The notes under the pieces are model-generated. The model saw only the letters and a program-made list of their open reading frames with translations, had not been told where the DNA came from and did not search any database. Below, piece by piece: positions 45,111 through 53,137 of a DNA stretch of 60,909 bases (its first letter is position 1; the number at the start of each line of letters is the position of its first letter). The translations under genes were made by a program, and so were the position numbers. Source of the stretch: Thermobacillus xylanilyticus (lineage in GTDB: Bacteria; Bacillota; Bacilli; Paenibacillales; Paenibacillaceae); assembly GCF_907165215.1 (NCBI RefSeq), contig NZ_CAJRAY010000048.1, positions 1 to 60,909 on the forward strand, in the 5' to 3' direction.

Positions 45111-46304
45111 TCAGCCGAACAGCCCGAGGCGGCCGATTCGCGCCGCGGCTTCCTCCAGCCGCGCTTCGTCGGCGAGCAGCCCGAGCCGCACGTAGCCTTC
45201 GCCGGACCGGCCGAATCCGACGCCGGGGGCGAGGACGACGTCCGCCTGTTCGAAGACGAGGTCGGCGAACGATTCGGAGGAGTGCCCGGCGGGCACGGGC
45301 AGCCAGCAGAAGAACGAACCGCCCGGCTTCGAGGCCTTCCAGCCGATCCTGTCCAGGGCGCGGAACAGCGTGTCGCGCCGCCGCTCGTACATCGCCGACA
45401 GCTCGCGGACGGAATCCTGCGGTCCGGTCAGCGCGTAGGCCGCCGCTTCCTGGATGGCGCCGAACAGGCTGCAATAGTAATGATCCTGAATCAGATTGAT
45501 CAGGCGGATGACATCGGCGTTGCCCAGCGCGAATCCGACGCGCCAGCCGGCCATGTTGTAGCTCTTCGAAAGCGTATAGAACTCGACGCCGACTTCTTTC
45601 GCGCCCGGTGTTTCGAGAAAGCTGACCGGACGCTTGCCGTCGAAGCCGATTGCACCGTAGGCGAAGTCGCTGGCGACGACGATGCCGTGCCGCGCGGCGA
45701 ACTCGACTGTCTCGGCGTAGAAGGCGGCATCGGCGACGGCGCCCGTCGGATTGTTCGGATAGTTGATGAACATCAGCTTGGCGCGATTCAGATCTTCGGG
45801 CTTCAAGGCGCCGTAGTCGGGCAGAAAACCGTTCGACTCGGCGAGCGGCATGAACACCATTCGCGCGCCGGCCAGCGCCACGCCCGACCAATAGTCCGGA
45901 TAGCCGGGATCCGGCACGAGGCAGACGTCGCCCGGATTGAGCAGGCACTGGCTGATCTCGACCAGTCCGGTCTTGCCGCCGAACAGAATGGCGACCTCCG
46001 TGTCCGGATCGAGCTTGACGCCGTAATCTTCCTCATACCGCTTGGCAACGGCTTCTTTCAGGAAGCGGTAGCCGCTGAACGGCGGGTATTTGTGATACAG
46101 CGGATTGTCGGCCGCAGCTTTGAGCCGGTCGACGATCGGCTGCGGCGTCGGCTGGTCCGGGTTGCCCTGACCGAGATTGATGACGTCGTATCCTTCGGCC
46201 ACGCGGGCCGCCGCCTTGGCGGACAATTTGGCGAAAAATTGCGTCGGCAGCTCCTGTATCCGCGCCGCCGGTTCGACGCGGATGCGGGCGATCTGTCGCT
46301 TCAT
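45111..46304 (-). CDS. mtnE: methylthio-2-oxobutyrate aminotransferase (methionine salvage transaminase)
   Basis: PLP class I aminotransferase, 397 residues. NYPNNPTGA, SDFAYGAIGF and the PLP lysine in TLSKSYNMAGWR are intact. The sequence (NLGQGNPDQPTP, YHKYPPFSGYRFLKEAVA) fits B. subtilis MtnE (YkrV), and nearby mtnU, mtnW, mtnX and mtnB support the final transamination to methionine. LL-diaminopimelate or aspartate aminotransferase activity is the alternative. Start at 46304 after GGGAG. No S-box riboswitch is visible upstream. Confidence 0.85.
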   Translation of the reverse strand: MKRQIARIRVEPAARIQELPTQFFAKLSAKAAARVAEGYDVINLGQGNPDQPTPQPIVDRLKAAADNPLYHKYPPFSGYRFLKEAVAKRYEEDYGVKLDPDTEVAILFGGKTGLVEISQCLLNPGDVCLVPDPGYPDYWSGVALAGARMVFMPLAESNGFLPDYGALKPEDLNRAKLMFINYPNNPTGAVADAAFYAETVEFAARHGIVVASDFAYGAIGFDGKRPVSFLETPGAKEVGVEFYTLSKSYNMAGWRVGFALGNADVIRLINLIQDHYYCSLFGAIQEAAAYALTGPQDSVRELSAMYERRRDTLFRALDRIGWKASKPGGSFFCWLPVPAGHSSESFADLVFEQADVVLAPGVGFGRSGEGYVRLGLLADEARLEEAAARIGRLGLFG

Positions 46305-46732
46305 CCATGACCACTCCCGCTCGCTTCCGCGCCCGCCGGCCGACTGAAGCGCCGGACGGGCGGCGGAAGGCATAATATCCTAATCTAGCACGGATTGACG
46401 GGGCTGTCGAGTGGTTGAGGATTATTTTTCTGTGTGAAACGGTCGGAATACCCCGGAATAATTATTTTATTCGGATGGTGAACAAGCTCGGCTAGTTAGA
46501 GGAAGCTTCTTCGCTTAGCTAAGATGGGCCGACTGAACGGGGCGATAAAGGATCGACTGAACGAGAGTGATGAAGCCAACCGCACGGTGAGACGGTCCGG
46601 CCGATGGCTTCTGCCGACCACAGGCGAACGGCTGACAGGCGGTCGAGCCGCCCGTCAGCCGGTTGACCGGTCCGCAACCGGCCCTGGAATATGCCGGAGT
46701 CCGCGGCATCCGGCAGCCTGTGCGCAATCCGG
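46305..46732. other. intergenic region upstream of mtnE, no gene found
   Basis: 428 bases without a convincing coding region. It contains several GC-rich inverted repeats, for example CTGACA-GGCGG / CCGCC-CGTCAG (about 46632-46658) and CCGGTTG/CAACCGG (46659-46681), none with a T run, and a 9-base direct repeat GTTCAGTCG on the minus strand. An AT-rich patch at 46425-46480 probably holds the mtnE promoter. No S-box or T-box motif was found. Confidence 0.5.
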
Positions 46733-47188
46733 CTATTGCTGCGGAGCGCCCGGGGCGGCGATCTTGCGGAAGAACGGTCTCAAGTCGGCGTCGAAGTTCA
46801 GCAGGTACGGCCGGTTGCCCGAATCGAAAACGAGCAGCATCGGCTTCTCCCGTTCGCAATAGAACAGGAAGATGTCACGGACGGTGATCGATGTACCGCC
46901 GATCCGCACCACGCCGGGCTCGGCAAGCGGCACCCGGTAGACGTAGCTGCATTCCTCGCCGGGCTGCAGCTTCGGCGACAGGCCGGTCACCGATTGCAGC
47001 CATTCGCGCGCCATCCGCTGGAATTCCTCGTCGTTCGCCACGGAATGGACGACTTTGCCGGCTTTCACGTCAAAGATTTGCACCGGTCTTGCGGGCAAAC
47101 GCTCTGTCTTCCCGGCCGCGTGCAATCCGGCGGACGGCAGCAGGACAGTCGCCAGCGCAATTAGTGCGGCCAGCAGGGATCTCGGCAT
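46733..47188 (-). CDS. small secreted protein of unknown function
   Basis: 151 residues with a Sec signal peptide (LLAALIALATVLLPSAGLHA, cleavage near residue 25). The mature part of about 125 residues has alternating strands (PVQIFDVKAGKVVHSV, VVRIGGTSITVRDIFLFYC, LLVFDSGNRPYLLNF) and two cysteines (in EECSYVY and FYCERE) that might form a disulfide. No family recognised. AAGGAG eight bases before the ATG. Divergent from mtnU across 114 bases that hold the mtnU promoter. Confidence 0.75.
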   Translation of the reverse strand: MPRSLLAALIALATVLLPSAGLHAAGKTERLPARPVQIFDVKAGKVVHSVANDEEFQRMAREWLQSVTGLSPKLQPGEECSYVYRVPLAEPGVVRIGGTSITVRDIFLFYCEREKPMLLVFDSGNRPYLLNFDADLRPFFRKIAAPGAPQQ

Positions 47189-47242
47189 GGGATCAGCTCC
47201 TTGTCAGGGGTTGGGATGGAGGTTGCCGTTAGTGTTGCCAAC

Positions 47243-47270
47243 TTGACATGACGCCATGTCAGGGTAATAT
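47243..47270 (+). promoter_or_regulatory. mtnU promoter with embedded palindromic operator
   Basis: TTGACA (47243-47248), 16 bases, TAATAT (47265-47270). TGACAT (47244-47249), six bases, ATGTCA (47256-47261) is a perfect inverted repeat sitting between and over the two promoter boxes, as a repressor site would. Confidence 0.6.
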
Positions 47271-47302
47271 GAGAAGAACACGGCAAATCAGGAGGCGGAG
47301 CG

Positions 47303-48115
47303 ATGGGACGGAAAATGCGGATTTCCCTCGTGCAGATGCACGTGGATGCGGGCAGCCCGGAGGCGAATTTCGGACGGGCGGCCGAACGGATGGAGCAGGC
47401 GGCGGCGGACAAGCCGGACTTGATCGTCCTGCCCGAAATGTGGAACACCGGCTATGCGCTGGAGGTAATCGGAACGATTGCCGATCCGGCAGGCGAGCGG
47501 ACAAAGGCGTTCGCATCCGATTTCAGCCGCCGGCACGGCGTGAACGTGATTGCCGGTTCGATCGCGGAGCGCCGGGAGGACGGCGTCTACAACACGATCC
47601 GGATTTTCGGCAGGGACGGAGAGCCGGCCGGCGAATACGACAAAATCCATCTGTTCCGGCTGATGGACGAGGAGAAGCATCTGAGGCCCGGACAGCGGAT
47701 CGGCCTTGCGGAAATCGACGGCGTGCGTGCGGGCGTCATGATCTGTTACGACATCCGCTTCCCCGAACTGGCGCGGACGCTTGCGCTTGCGGGCGCCAGA
47801 CTGCTGGTCGTGCCGGCGGAATGGCCGCACCCCCGCCTGGAGCATTGGCGGACGCTGCTCCGGGCGCGGGCGATCGAAAATCAGATGTACGTCGCGGCTT
47901 GCAACCGGGTCGGGTCCAGCAACGGAACGGATTTCTTCGGCCATTCGATGATCATCGATCCGTGGGGTGAAATCGTCGCGGAAGCGGGTGAAGAGGAGAC
48001 GATCCTGACGGCGGAAATCGACCTGGAACTGGTGGAGGACGTGCGCCGGCGCATTCCCGTTTTCGAAGACCGGAGGCCGGCGCTGTACAAACTCGATGCC
48101 GGGCAGCCGGTATAG
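47303..48115 (+). CDS. mtnU: MtnU-like carbon-nitrogen hydrolase (omega-amidase)
   Basis: 270 residues of the nitrilase superfamily with the Glu-Lys-Cys triad: Glu in LPEMWNTGY (about 43), Lys in YDKIHLFR, Cys in MICYDIRFPE. B. subtilis MtnU (YkrU) lies in the methionine-salvage cluster and is thought to hydrolyse the keto-acid amide left when glutamine is amino donor to MtnE. The nearby divergent mtnE supports this. AGGAGG ribosome site. Followed by a hairpin. Confidence 0.85.
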   Translation: MGRKMRISLVQMHVDAGSPEANFGRAAERMEQAAADKPDLIVLPEMWNTGYALEVIGTIADPAGERTKAFASDFSRRHGVNVIAGSIAERREDGVYNTIRIFGRDGEPAGEYDKIHLFRLMDEEKHLRPGQRIGLAEIDGVRAGVMICYDIRFPELARTLALAGARLLVVPAEWPHPRLEHWRTLLRARAIENQMYVAACNRVGSSNGTDFFGHSMIIDPWGEIVAEAGEEETILTAEIDLELVEDVRRRIPVFEDRRPALYKLDAGQPV

Positions 48116-48134
48116 GCGGCGAAGCCGCGCCAAC

Positions 48135-48173
48135 AAGCCCTTTTCCTTGCCTGACCGGCGGGGAGAAGGGCTT
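48135..48173 (+). terminator. terminator-like hairpin after mtnU
   Basis: AAGCCCTT (48135-48142) pairs with AAGGGCTT (48166-48173), with extra pairs inside; the T run after it is short (TTTGAAATT). Confidence 0.5.
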
Positions 48174-48277
48174 TGAAATTCCCGTTGTGCGCGGACGGGG
48201 AGCTGTGCGATAATGATCGACGGATTTTCGCGAATCGGTGCGCATGGCCGGAAGGCTGCGCGTGTGGGGGACGTCGA

Positions 48278-49702
48278 TTGGCCGCGGTTGCCTTGTCCAT
48301 TTTCATTGTCACGATTGCGCTCATTATTTGGCAGCCCAGGGGACTTCCTGTCGGCTGGACCGCGTCGGGGGGCGCCTTGCTGGCGCTCGCCGCCGGGGTG
48401 GTCAACTTGGGGGATGTCGGCGACGTTGCCGGGATCGTCTGGAATGCGACGCTCGCCCTCGTGGCCGTCATGCTCATCTCGTCGGTGTTGGAGAAAGCCG
48501 GCTTCTTCGAATGGGCCGCGCTGCATATGGCGCGGCGGGCGCGCGGCGACGGGCTGCGCATGTTTCTGCTGATCATCGTGCTCGGCGCGGCCGTATCCGC
48601 GCTGTTCACGAACGACGGCGGCATTCTGATCATGACGCCGATCGTGCTTGCCATGGTCCGCGCGCTCGATTTCGACGCCCGGACGGTCGTGCCGTTCGTG
48701 ATGGCGACCGGATTCATCGCGGACACGACTTCGCTGCCGCTCGTCATCAGCAATCTGGTCAACATCATTTCCGCCGACTTCTTCGGCATCGGGTTTGCCG
48801 CATACGCGAGCCGGATGATCGTGCCGAATCTGGTCTCCGCCGCCGCCAGCCTGCTCGTCCTGTATCTGTATTTCCGGAAGAGCATCCCGGCCGGCTATGA
48901 CTTGTCCCGGCTGAAGCATCCGAAGGAAGCGATCCGGGATCCGCGGATGTTCCGGTGGGCGTGGGCGGTGCTCGGCATTATGCTGGTCTCCCTGTTCGCC
49001 GGCGAAGCGCTAGACATTCCCGTATCGGCCCTGGTCGGCGCCGCCGCTGTCCTGCTGCTCGCCATCGCGCGGCGAAGTCCGGTCATCAACACGAAGCAGA
49101 TTGTCAGGGAAGCGCCCTGGAGCATCGTCGTGTTCTCGATCGGGATGTACGTTGTCGTGTACGGTCTTCGGAACGCCGGACTGACCGACCTGCTGAGCCG
49201 CTTCATCGAACATGCCGCCGGATGGGGATGGTACGCGGCGACGATCGCGATGGGCCTGCTGGCGGCCGTGCTGTCTTCCGGCATGAACAATCTGCCGGCG
49301 GTCATGATCGGCGCGCTGGCCGTCTCCGGCACGGAGACCGGAGGCTTCATCCGCGAAGCGCTCATCTACGCGAATGTGATCGGTTCGGATCTGGGACCGA
49401 AAATGACGCCGATCGGCTCGCTCGCCACGCTGCTGTGGCTGCACGTGCTGTCCGCGAAGCAGGTGAAGATCGGGTGGGGGGATTATGTCAAAGCCGGCTT
49501 AATCCTGACCGTGCCGACGCTGCTTGCGACGCTGTCCGGTCTGGCCGCATGGCTGTATGCGCTCCACGAACTCCGTTGGAACGCCTGGCTCGCGATCGCG
49601 CTCATCGCCGCGGCGTTCGCCGCCATTGCGCTGGTTCGCAGCGTCGTAAAAGCGGCGAAGCTGCATCGGCACAAGCGGGGGCCTGCCGTATCCGGCCGCT
49701 GA
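48278..49702 (+). CDS. arsB: ArsB-type arsenite efflux transporter
   Basis: About 474 residues, 11-12 membrane segments, ArsB/NhaD superfamily. Strong similarity to ArsB signatures: GFFEWAALHMARR, LFTNDGGILIMTPIVLAM, IADTTSLPLVISNLVNIISADFFG near 150-175, VYGLRNAGLT, and ANVIGSDLGPKMTPIGSL. Exports arsenite or antimonite using proton force or with an ArsA ATPase. I prefer the TTG at 48278 (seven bases after GGGGG); the frame is open from 48173 but that part is unlike the family. No arsR, arsC or arsA adjoins it, and the C-terminus is extended by about 40 residues. Confidence 0.88.
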   Translation: MAAVALSIFIVTIALIIWQPRGLPVGWTASGGALLALAAGVVNLGDVGDVAGIVWNATLALVAVMLISSVLEKAGFFEWAALHMARRARGDGLRMFLLIIVLGAAVSALFTNDGGILIMTPIVLAMVRALDFDARTVVPFVMATGFIADTTSLPLVISNLVNIISADFFGIGFAAYASRMIVPNLVSAAASLLVLYLYFRKSIPAGYDLSRLKHPKEAIRDPRMFRWAWAVLGIMLVSLFAGEALDIPVSALVGAAAVLLLAIARRSPVINTKQIVREAPWSIVVFSIGMYVVVYGLRNAGLTDLLSRFIEHAAGWGWYAATIAMGLLAAVLSSGMNNLPAVMIGALAVSGTETGGFIREALIYANVIGSDLGPKMTPIGSLATLLWLHVLSAKQVKIGWGDYVKAGLILTVPTLLATLSGLAAWLYALHELRWNAWLAIALIAAAFAAIALVRSVVKAAKLHRHKRGPAVSGR

Positions 49703-49704
49703 GA

Positions 49705-49722
49705 TTTCCGGCCGGCCGGAAA
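49705..49722. repeat. 18-base perfect palindrome between converging genes
   Basis: TTTCCGGCCGGCCGGAAA lies between the 3' ends of arsB and the LysR gene. It could be a weak bidirectional terminator; there is no T run. Confidence 0.4.
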
Positions 49723-49751
49723 GCCCGCGCATTGCCGGCCTTCCCCGCCGG

Positions 49752-50672
49752 TCAGCCGCCGCTCTTGCCGGGCGACGGCGTGGCCGCTCCCGGGGCGGTC
49801 TCCCGAAGCGTCTCGATGAACGCCCGCGCCGCTTTCGACAGGTAGCGGCCGCTGCGGCTGGCGATGACGAGGGTGCGCGTCGGAGCGGACGCAAGCCGCA
49901 GGTAGACGGGCGAGAACGGCGTGCCGGGCGCCCGCGCCACCATCTGCGGCACGAAGGCGATGCCCATGCCGGCCGCGACCAGCGACTGCACCGTCTCGAT
50001 GTTGCCGCTCTCGAACACGATGCGCGGCTCGATGCCGGCTTCAAGGCACAGGTCGAGCGTAATTTTGCGGAACCCCTGGCCTTTCTTCAGCACGATGAAC
50101 GGCTCGCCGGACAGCTCCGCCACTTCCACGCCGCCGGTTCGCCCGGCCAGCCGATGGCGGGGCGGCACGGCGAGGATGATTTCTTCCTCGATCAGCGGCT
50201 CCCAGGTCAGCGAAGGATCGCCGAGGGGAAGCGAGAGGAGCGACAGGTCGGTCTGTCCGCCGGCCGTGAGCTGCTCCAGACGCGATGTCGTATCTTCGAC
50301 AAGCGTCACTTCGATCTCGGGATAGCGCGCCCGGAAGACGGGCAGAACATGCGGCAGCACATGCGCACCCGTAATCGGGAGGCTGCCGACGATCAGCCGC
50401 CCTTTGCGCATTTGCGCGAGGTCGTCCATCTCCTGGCGGAGCTGCTCGACGGCATCCAGAATGACCGCCGCCTTCTCGATGAAGACGGTGCCGGCGTGGG
50501 TCGGCTCCACACTGTTCGTCGTGCGGCTGAACAGCAGGACGCCGAGTTCGTTCTCGAGCTTCGACAGCTGCTGGCTGAGCGAAGGCTGGGCGATATGCAG
50601 TTTCTCGGCGGCGCGGGAGAAGTTCCGCTCCTTCGCGAGCTGCACGACGTATTGCATTTGTCGCAAATCCAC
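49752..50672 (-). CDS. LysR-family transcriptional regulator, divergent from leuCD
   Basis: 306 residues. N-terminal helix-turn-helix (FSRAAEKLHIAQPSLSQQLSKLENELG) and a C-terminal type 2 periplasmic-binding-fold effector domain (from about 90; VGSLPITGAHVLP, SGNIETVQSLVAAGMGIAFVP). GTG start with AAGGAG about 12 bases upstream. Divergent arrangement with leuC across 182 bases containing LysR-type boxes suggests it controls leuCD and itself. An effector such as an isopropylmalate is plausible but not shown. Confidence 0.88.
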   Translation of the reverse strand: MDLRQMQYVVQLAKERNFSRAAEKLHIAQPSLSQQLSKLENELGVLLFSRTTNSVEPTHAGTVFIEKAAVILDAVEQLRQEMDDLAQMRKGRLIVGSLPITGAHVLPHVLPVFRARYPEIEVTLVEDTTSRLEQLTAGGQTDLSLLSLPLGDPSLTWEPLIEEEIILAVPPRHRLAGRTGGVEVAELSGEPFIVLKKGQGFRKITLDLCLEAGIEPRIVFESGNIETVQSLVAAGMGIAFVPQMVARAPGTPFSPVYLRLASAPTRTLVIASRSGRYLSKAARAFIETLRETAPGAATPSPGKSGG

Positions 50673-50732
50673 GAATCTTGCACGCTCCTTCAGGCAAGAA
50701 ACCGTTTTTCGAATCAGAAAGCCGATGGTGCT

Positions 50733-50798
50733 ATAGGTGAAACCTATTGCCTATATAGTTATTATATCTTTGTTCAATCAATGAGAACATGATAAGAT
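50733..50798 (+). promoter_or_regulatory. LysR-type operator and leuC promoter
   Basis: ATAGGT-GAA-ACCTAT (50733-50747) is a perfect inverted repeat with the T-N11-A form of LysR recognition boxes. A second AT-rich dyad, CTATATAG (50751-50758), lies next to it in the activation-site position. Downstream, TTGTTC (50770-50775), 17 bases, and TAAGAT (50793-50798) form a weak promoter, as expected for one needing an activator. Confidence 0.65.
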
Positions 50799-50854
50799 AG
50801 AACCAGCATAGGCGGGACGCCGCGCTCCCGCGCAACCGACAATGGGGTGATCGC

Positions 50855-52273
50855 ATGGCGAAGACAATGTACGAGAAAATCTGGGATAACCACGTCATTC
50901 ATTCGGAGCAGGGCAAACCGAGCATTCTTTACATTGACCTTCATCTGGTGCACGAAGTGACGTCGCCGCAGGCGTTTGAAGGGCTGCGCATGGCCGGCCG
51001 CAAGGTCCGCCGTCCGGATCTGACCTTCGCGACGATGGACCACAACGTGCCGACGAAGGACCGGTTCAACATCACCGACCCGATCTCGAAGCAGCAGATC
51101 GACACGCTGACGAAGAACTGCCGCGACTTCGGCATCCGGCTGTTCGACCTGAACGACATCGACCAGGGCGTCGTGCACGTCATGGGTCCTGAGCTCGGGC
51201 TGACGCAGCCGGGCAAGACGATCGTGTGCGGCGACAGCCATACGTCGACGCACGGGGCGTTCGGCGCGCTGGCGTTCGGCATCGGCACGAGCGAAGTCGA
51301 GCACGTGCTGGCGACGCAATGTCTGCAGCAGGCGAAGTCGAAAACGATGGAAGTGCGCTTCGTCGGCAAGCGCAAGCCGGGCGTCACGGCGAAGGACATG
51401 ATCCTCGGCCTGATCGCGAAGTACGGCACCGACTTTGCAACCGGCTACGTCATCGAGTACACGGGTGAAGCGATCCGCGAGCTCTCGATGGAAGAGCGGA
51501 TGACGATCTGCAACATGTCGATCGAGGCGGGCGCCCGCGCCGGCATGATCGCGCCGGACGAGAAGACGTTCGAATATCTGCGCGGCCGCGAGTACGCGCC
51601 GAAGGGCGAAGATTTCGACCGGGCGGTCGAGTATTGGAAGACGCTCCGCACCGATGAAGGCGCCGTCTTCGACAAGGTCGTCGAGTTCGACGTCGAATCG
51701 CTCGTTCCGCAAGTCACCTGGGGCACGAGCCCGGGCATGGGCACGGACATCACGTCCAGCGTCCCGGATCCGGACAGCTTCCCGACGGAGAACGAACGGA
51801 AGGCCGCAGCCAAGGCGCTTGAATACATGGGCCTTACGCCGGGCACGCCGATGACGGAGATCGAAATCGACTATGTATTCATCGGCTCCTGCACGAACGG
51901 CCGGATCGAAGACCTGCGCGCAGCCGCCGAGATCGCCCGCGGCTACAAGGTGCATCCGCGCGTGACGGCGATCGTCGTGCCGGGCTCCGGCCGCGTCAAG
52001 ATGCAGGCGGAGAAGGAAGGGCTCGACAAGATCTTCAAGGAAGCGGGCTTCGAATGGCGCGACGCGGGCTGCTCGATGTGCCTGGCGATGAATCCGGACG
52101 TGCTGCAGCCGGGCCAACGCTGCGCGTCGACGTCCAACCGGAACTTCGAAGGACGCCAGGGCCGCGGCGGCCGGACGCATCTCGTCTCGCCGGCCATGGC
52201 GGCGGCTGCGGCGATCATGGGCCGCTTCACCGACGTGCGGGATTGGAAGATCAAGACCGAAGTGTCGGTCTGA
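50855..52273 (+). CDS. leuC: 3-isopropylmalate dehydratase large subunit
   Basis: Aconitase-family enzyme isomerising 2- to 3-isopropylmalate in leucine synthesis. 472 residues. 4Fe-4S ligands are in IGSCTNGR (near 348) and DAGCSMC (near 408). [19 protein letters not shown] is intact. GGGGTGAT ribosome site. 31 bases before leuD. leuA and leuB are not in the window, so this pair is split from the rest of the pathway or is at the end of a scattered set. Confidence 0.96.
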   Translation: MAKTMYEKIWDNHVIHSEQGKPSILYIDLHLVHEVTSPQAFEGLRMAGRKVRRPDLTFATMDHNVPTKDRFNITDPISKQQIDTLTKNCRDFGIRLFDLNDIDQGVVHVMGPELGLTQPGKTIVCGDSHTSTHGAFGALAFGIGTSEVEHVLATQCLQQAKSKTMEVRFVGKRKPGVTAKDMILGLIAKYGTDFATGYVIEYTGEAIRELSMEERMTICNMSIEAGARAGMIAPDEKTFEYLRGREYAPKGEDFDRAVEYWKTLRTDEGAVFDKVVEFDVESLVPQVTWGTSPGMGTDITSSVPDPDSFPTENERKAAAKALEYMGLTPGTPMTEIEIDYVFIGSCTNGRIEDLRAAAEIARGYKVHPRVTAIVVPGSGRVKMQAEKEGLDKIFKEAGFEWRDAGCSMCLAMNPDVLQPGQRCASTSNRNFEGRQGRGGRTHLVSPAMAAAAAIMGRFTDVRDWKIKTEVSV

Positions 52274-52304
52274 TTCGCAAAGTGAACGGAGAGGAGCATA
52301 CACG

Positions 52305-52904
52305 ATGGAACCTTTCATCCGACATACGGGCATCGTCGCGCCGGTTGACCGCGTGAACGTCGACACGGACGCGATCGTGCCGAAGCAATTTCTGAAACGG
52401 ATCGAGCGGAGCGGCTTCGGCCAGTTCCTGTTCTATGAATGGCGGTTTGACGAAAGCGGCAACCCGAATCCGGACTTCGAACTGAACAAGCCGCGTTACC
52501 AGGGCGCTTCCATTCTCATCTCGCGCGCGAACTTCGGCTGCGGCTCGTCCCGCGAGCACGCGCCGTGGGCCATTCTCGACTACGGTTTCAAAGTCGTCAT
52601 CGCGCCGTCGTTCGCCGACATTTTCTACAACAACTGTTTCAAAAACGGCATTCTTCCGGTCACGCTGAGCGAGGAGCAGGTCGACGAGCTGTTCCGCCGC
52701 ACGGCCGAGCATGAAGGCTACCAGCTCACGGTCGATCTGGAAGCGAAGAAAATCACCGACGGCCGCGGACTCGAAATCGGATTCGACCTCGACGAGCATC
52801 GCCGCCAGTTCCTGCTGCTCGGGCTCGACGACATCGGCCTGACGCTGCAGCATGAAGACAAGATTGCGGCGTACGAGGCAAGACGCGCGGCACAGCCGTT
52901 CTGA
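52305..52904 (+). CDS. leuD: 3-isopropylmalate dehydratase small subunit
   Basis: Swivelling domain partner of LeuC. 199 residues with [16 protein letters not shown] near the N-terminus and [19 protein letters not shown] (substrate-binding loop) near 75. GGAGAGGAG ribosome site. Followed by a terminator. Confidence 0.96.
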   Translation: MEPFIRHTGIVAPVDRVNVDTDAIVPKQFLKRIERSGFGQFLFYEWRFDESGNPNPDFELNKPRYQGASILISRANFGCGSSREHAPWAILDYGFKVVIAPSFADIFYNNCFKNGILPVTLSEEQVDELFRRTAEHEGYQLTVDLEAKKITDGRGLEIGFDLDEHRRQFLLLGLDDIGLTLQHEDKIAAYEARRAAQPF

Positions 52905-52919
52905 TCGCGGACGGATAAG

Positions 52920-52947
52920 AGCCGTTCCGGATTTTCCGGAACGGCTT
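52920..52947 (+). terminator. terminator after leuD
   Basis: AGCCGTTCCGG (52920-52930) and CCGGAACGGCT (52936-52946) form a perfect 11-bp stem; only a short T run follows. Confidence 0.7.
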
Positions 52948-53039
52948 TCGTGCGTCAGGCGGCCGAAAATGCGCGAAATCACGCACGATCGGGAGATTTC
53001 GGGCGGTTTAGTCGTTCGGTCTCATCTTTTTCGACATCT

Positions 53040-53066
53040 CGCAACTTTTCTCGGGTACAGGCGTCT
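53040..53066 (+). promoter_or_regulatory. ECF-type promoter of the amidase-gerM-SLH operon
   Basis: CGCAAC (53040-53045), 16 bases starting TTTT, CGTC (53062-53065) followed by TAAA. This is a textbook ECF promoter, and CGCAACTTTT is identical to the -35 block before the sigma gene at 9291. Transcription would start near 53072, about 65 bases before the amidase ATG. Confidence 0.7.
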
Positions 53067-53137
53067 AAACGTTCAGACAAGCGTTCGGCTACATCAGCTT
53101 CTACGTTTGCAGTATTTCCGCAGCCAGAGGTGGACCC

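Noticed and set aside
44900..45499. Plus-strand arginine-rich open frame across the T-box region and the end of mtnE
   Set aside because: Low-complexity shadow of mtnE; the T-box on the other strand explains the structure in the intergenic part.
46305..46732. S-box (SAM) riboswitch expected upstream of mtnE
   Set aside because: None of the conserved S-box core elements could be found on either strand; an isolated GGCAACC at about 47220 is not in the right context.
48173..48277. N-terminal extension of the ArsB-type gene
   Set aside because: Cysteine-rich and charged, unlike the family, and overlapping the mtnU terminator hairpin; a well-spaced GGGGG precedes the TTG at 48278.
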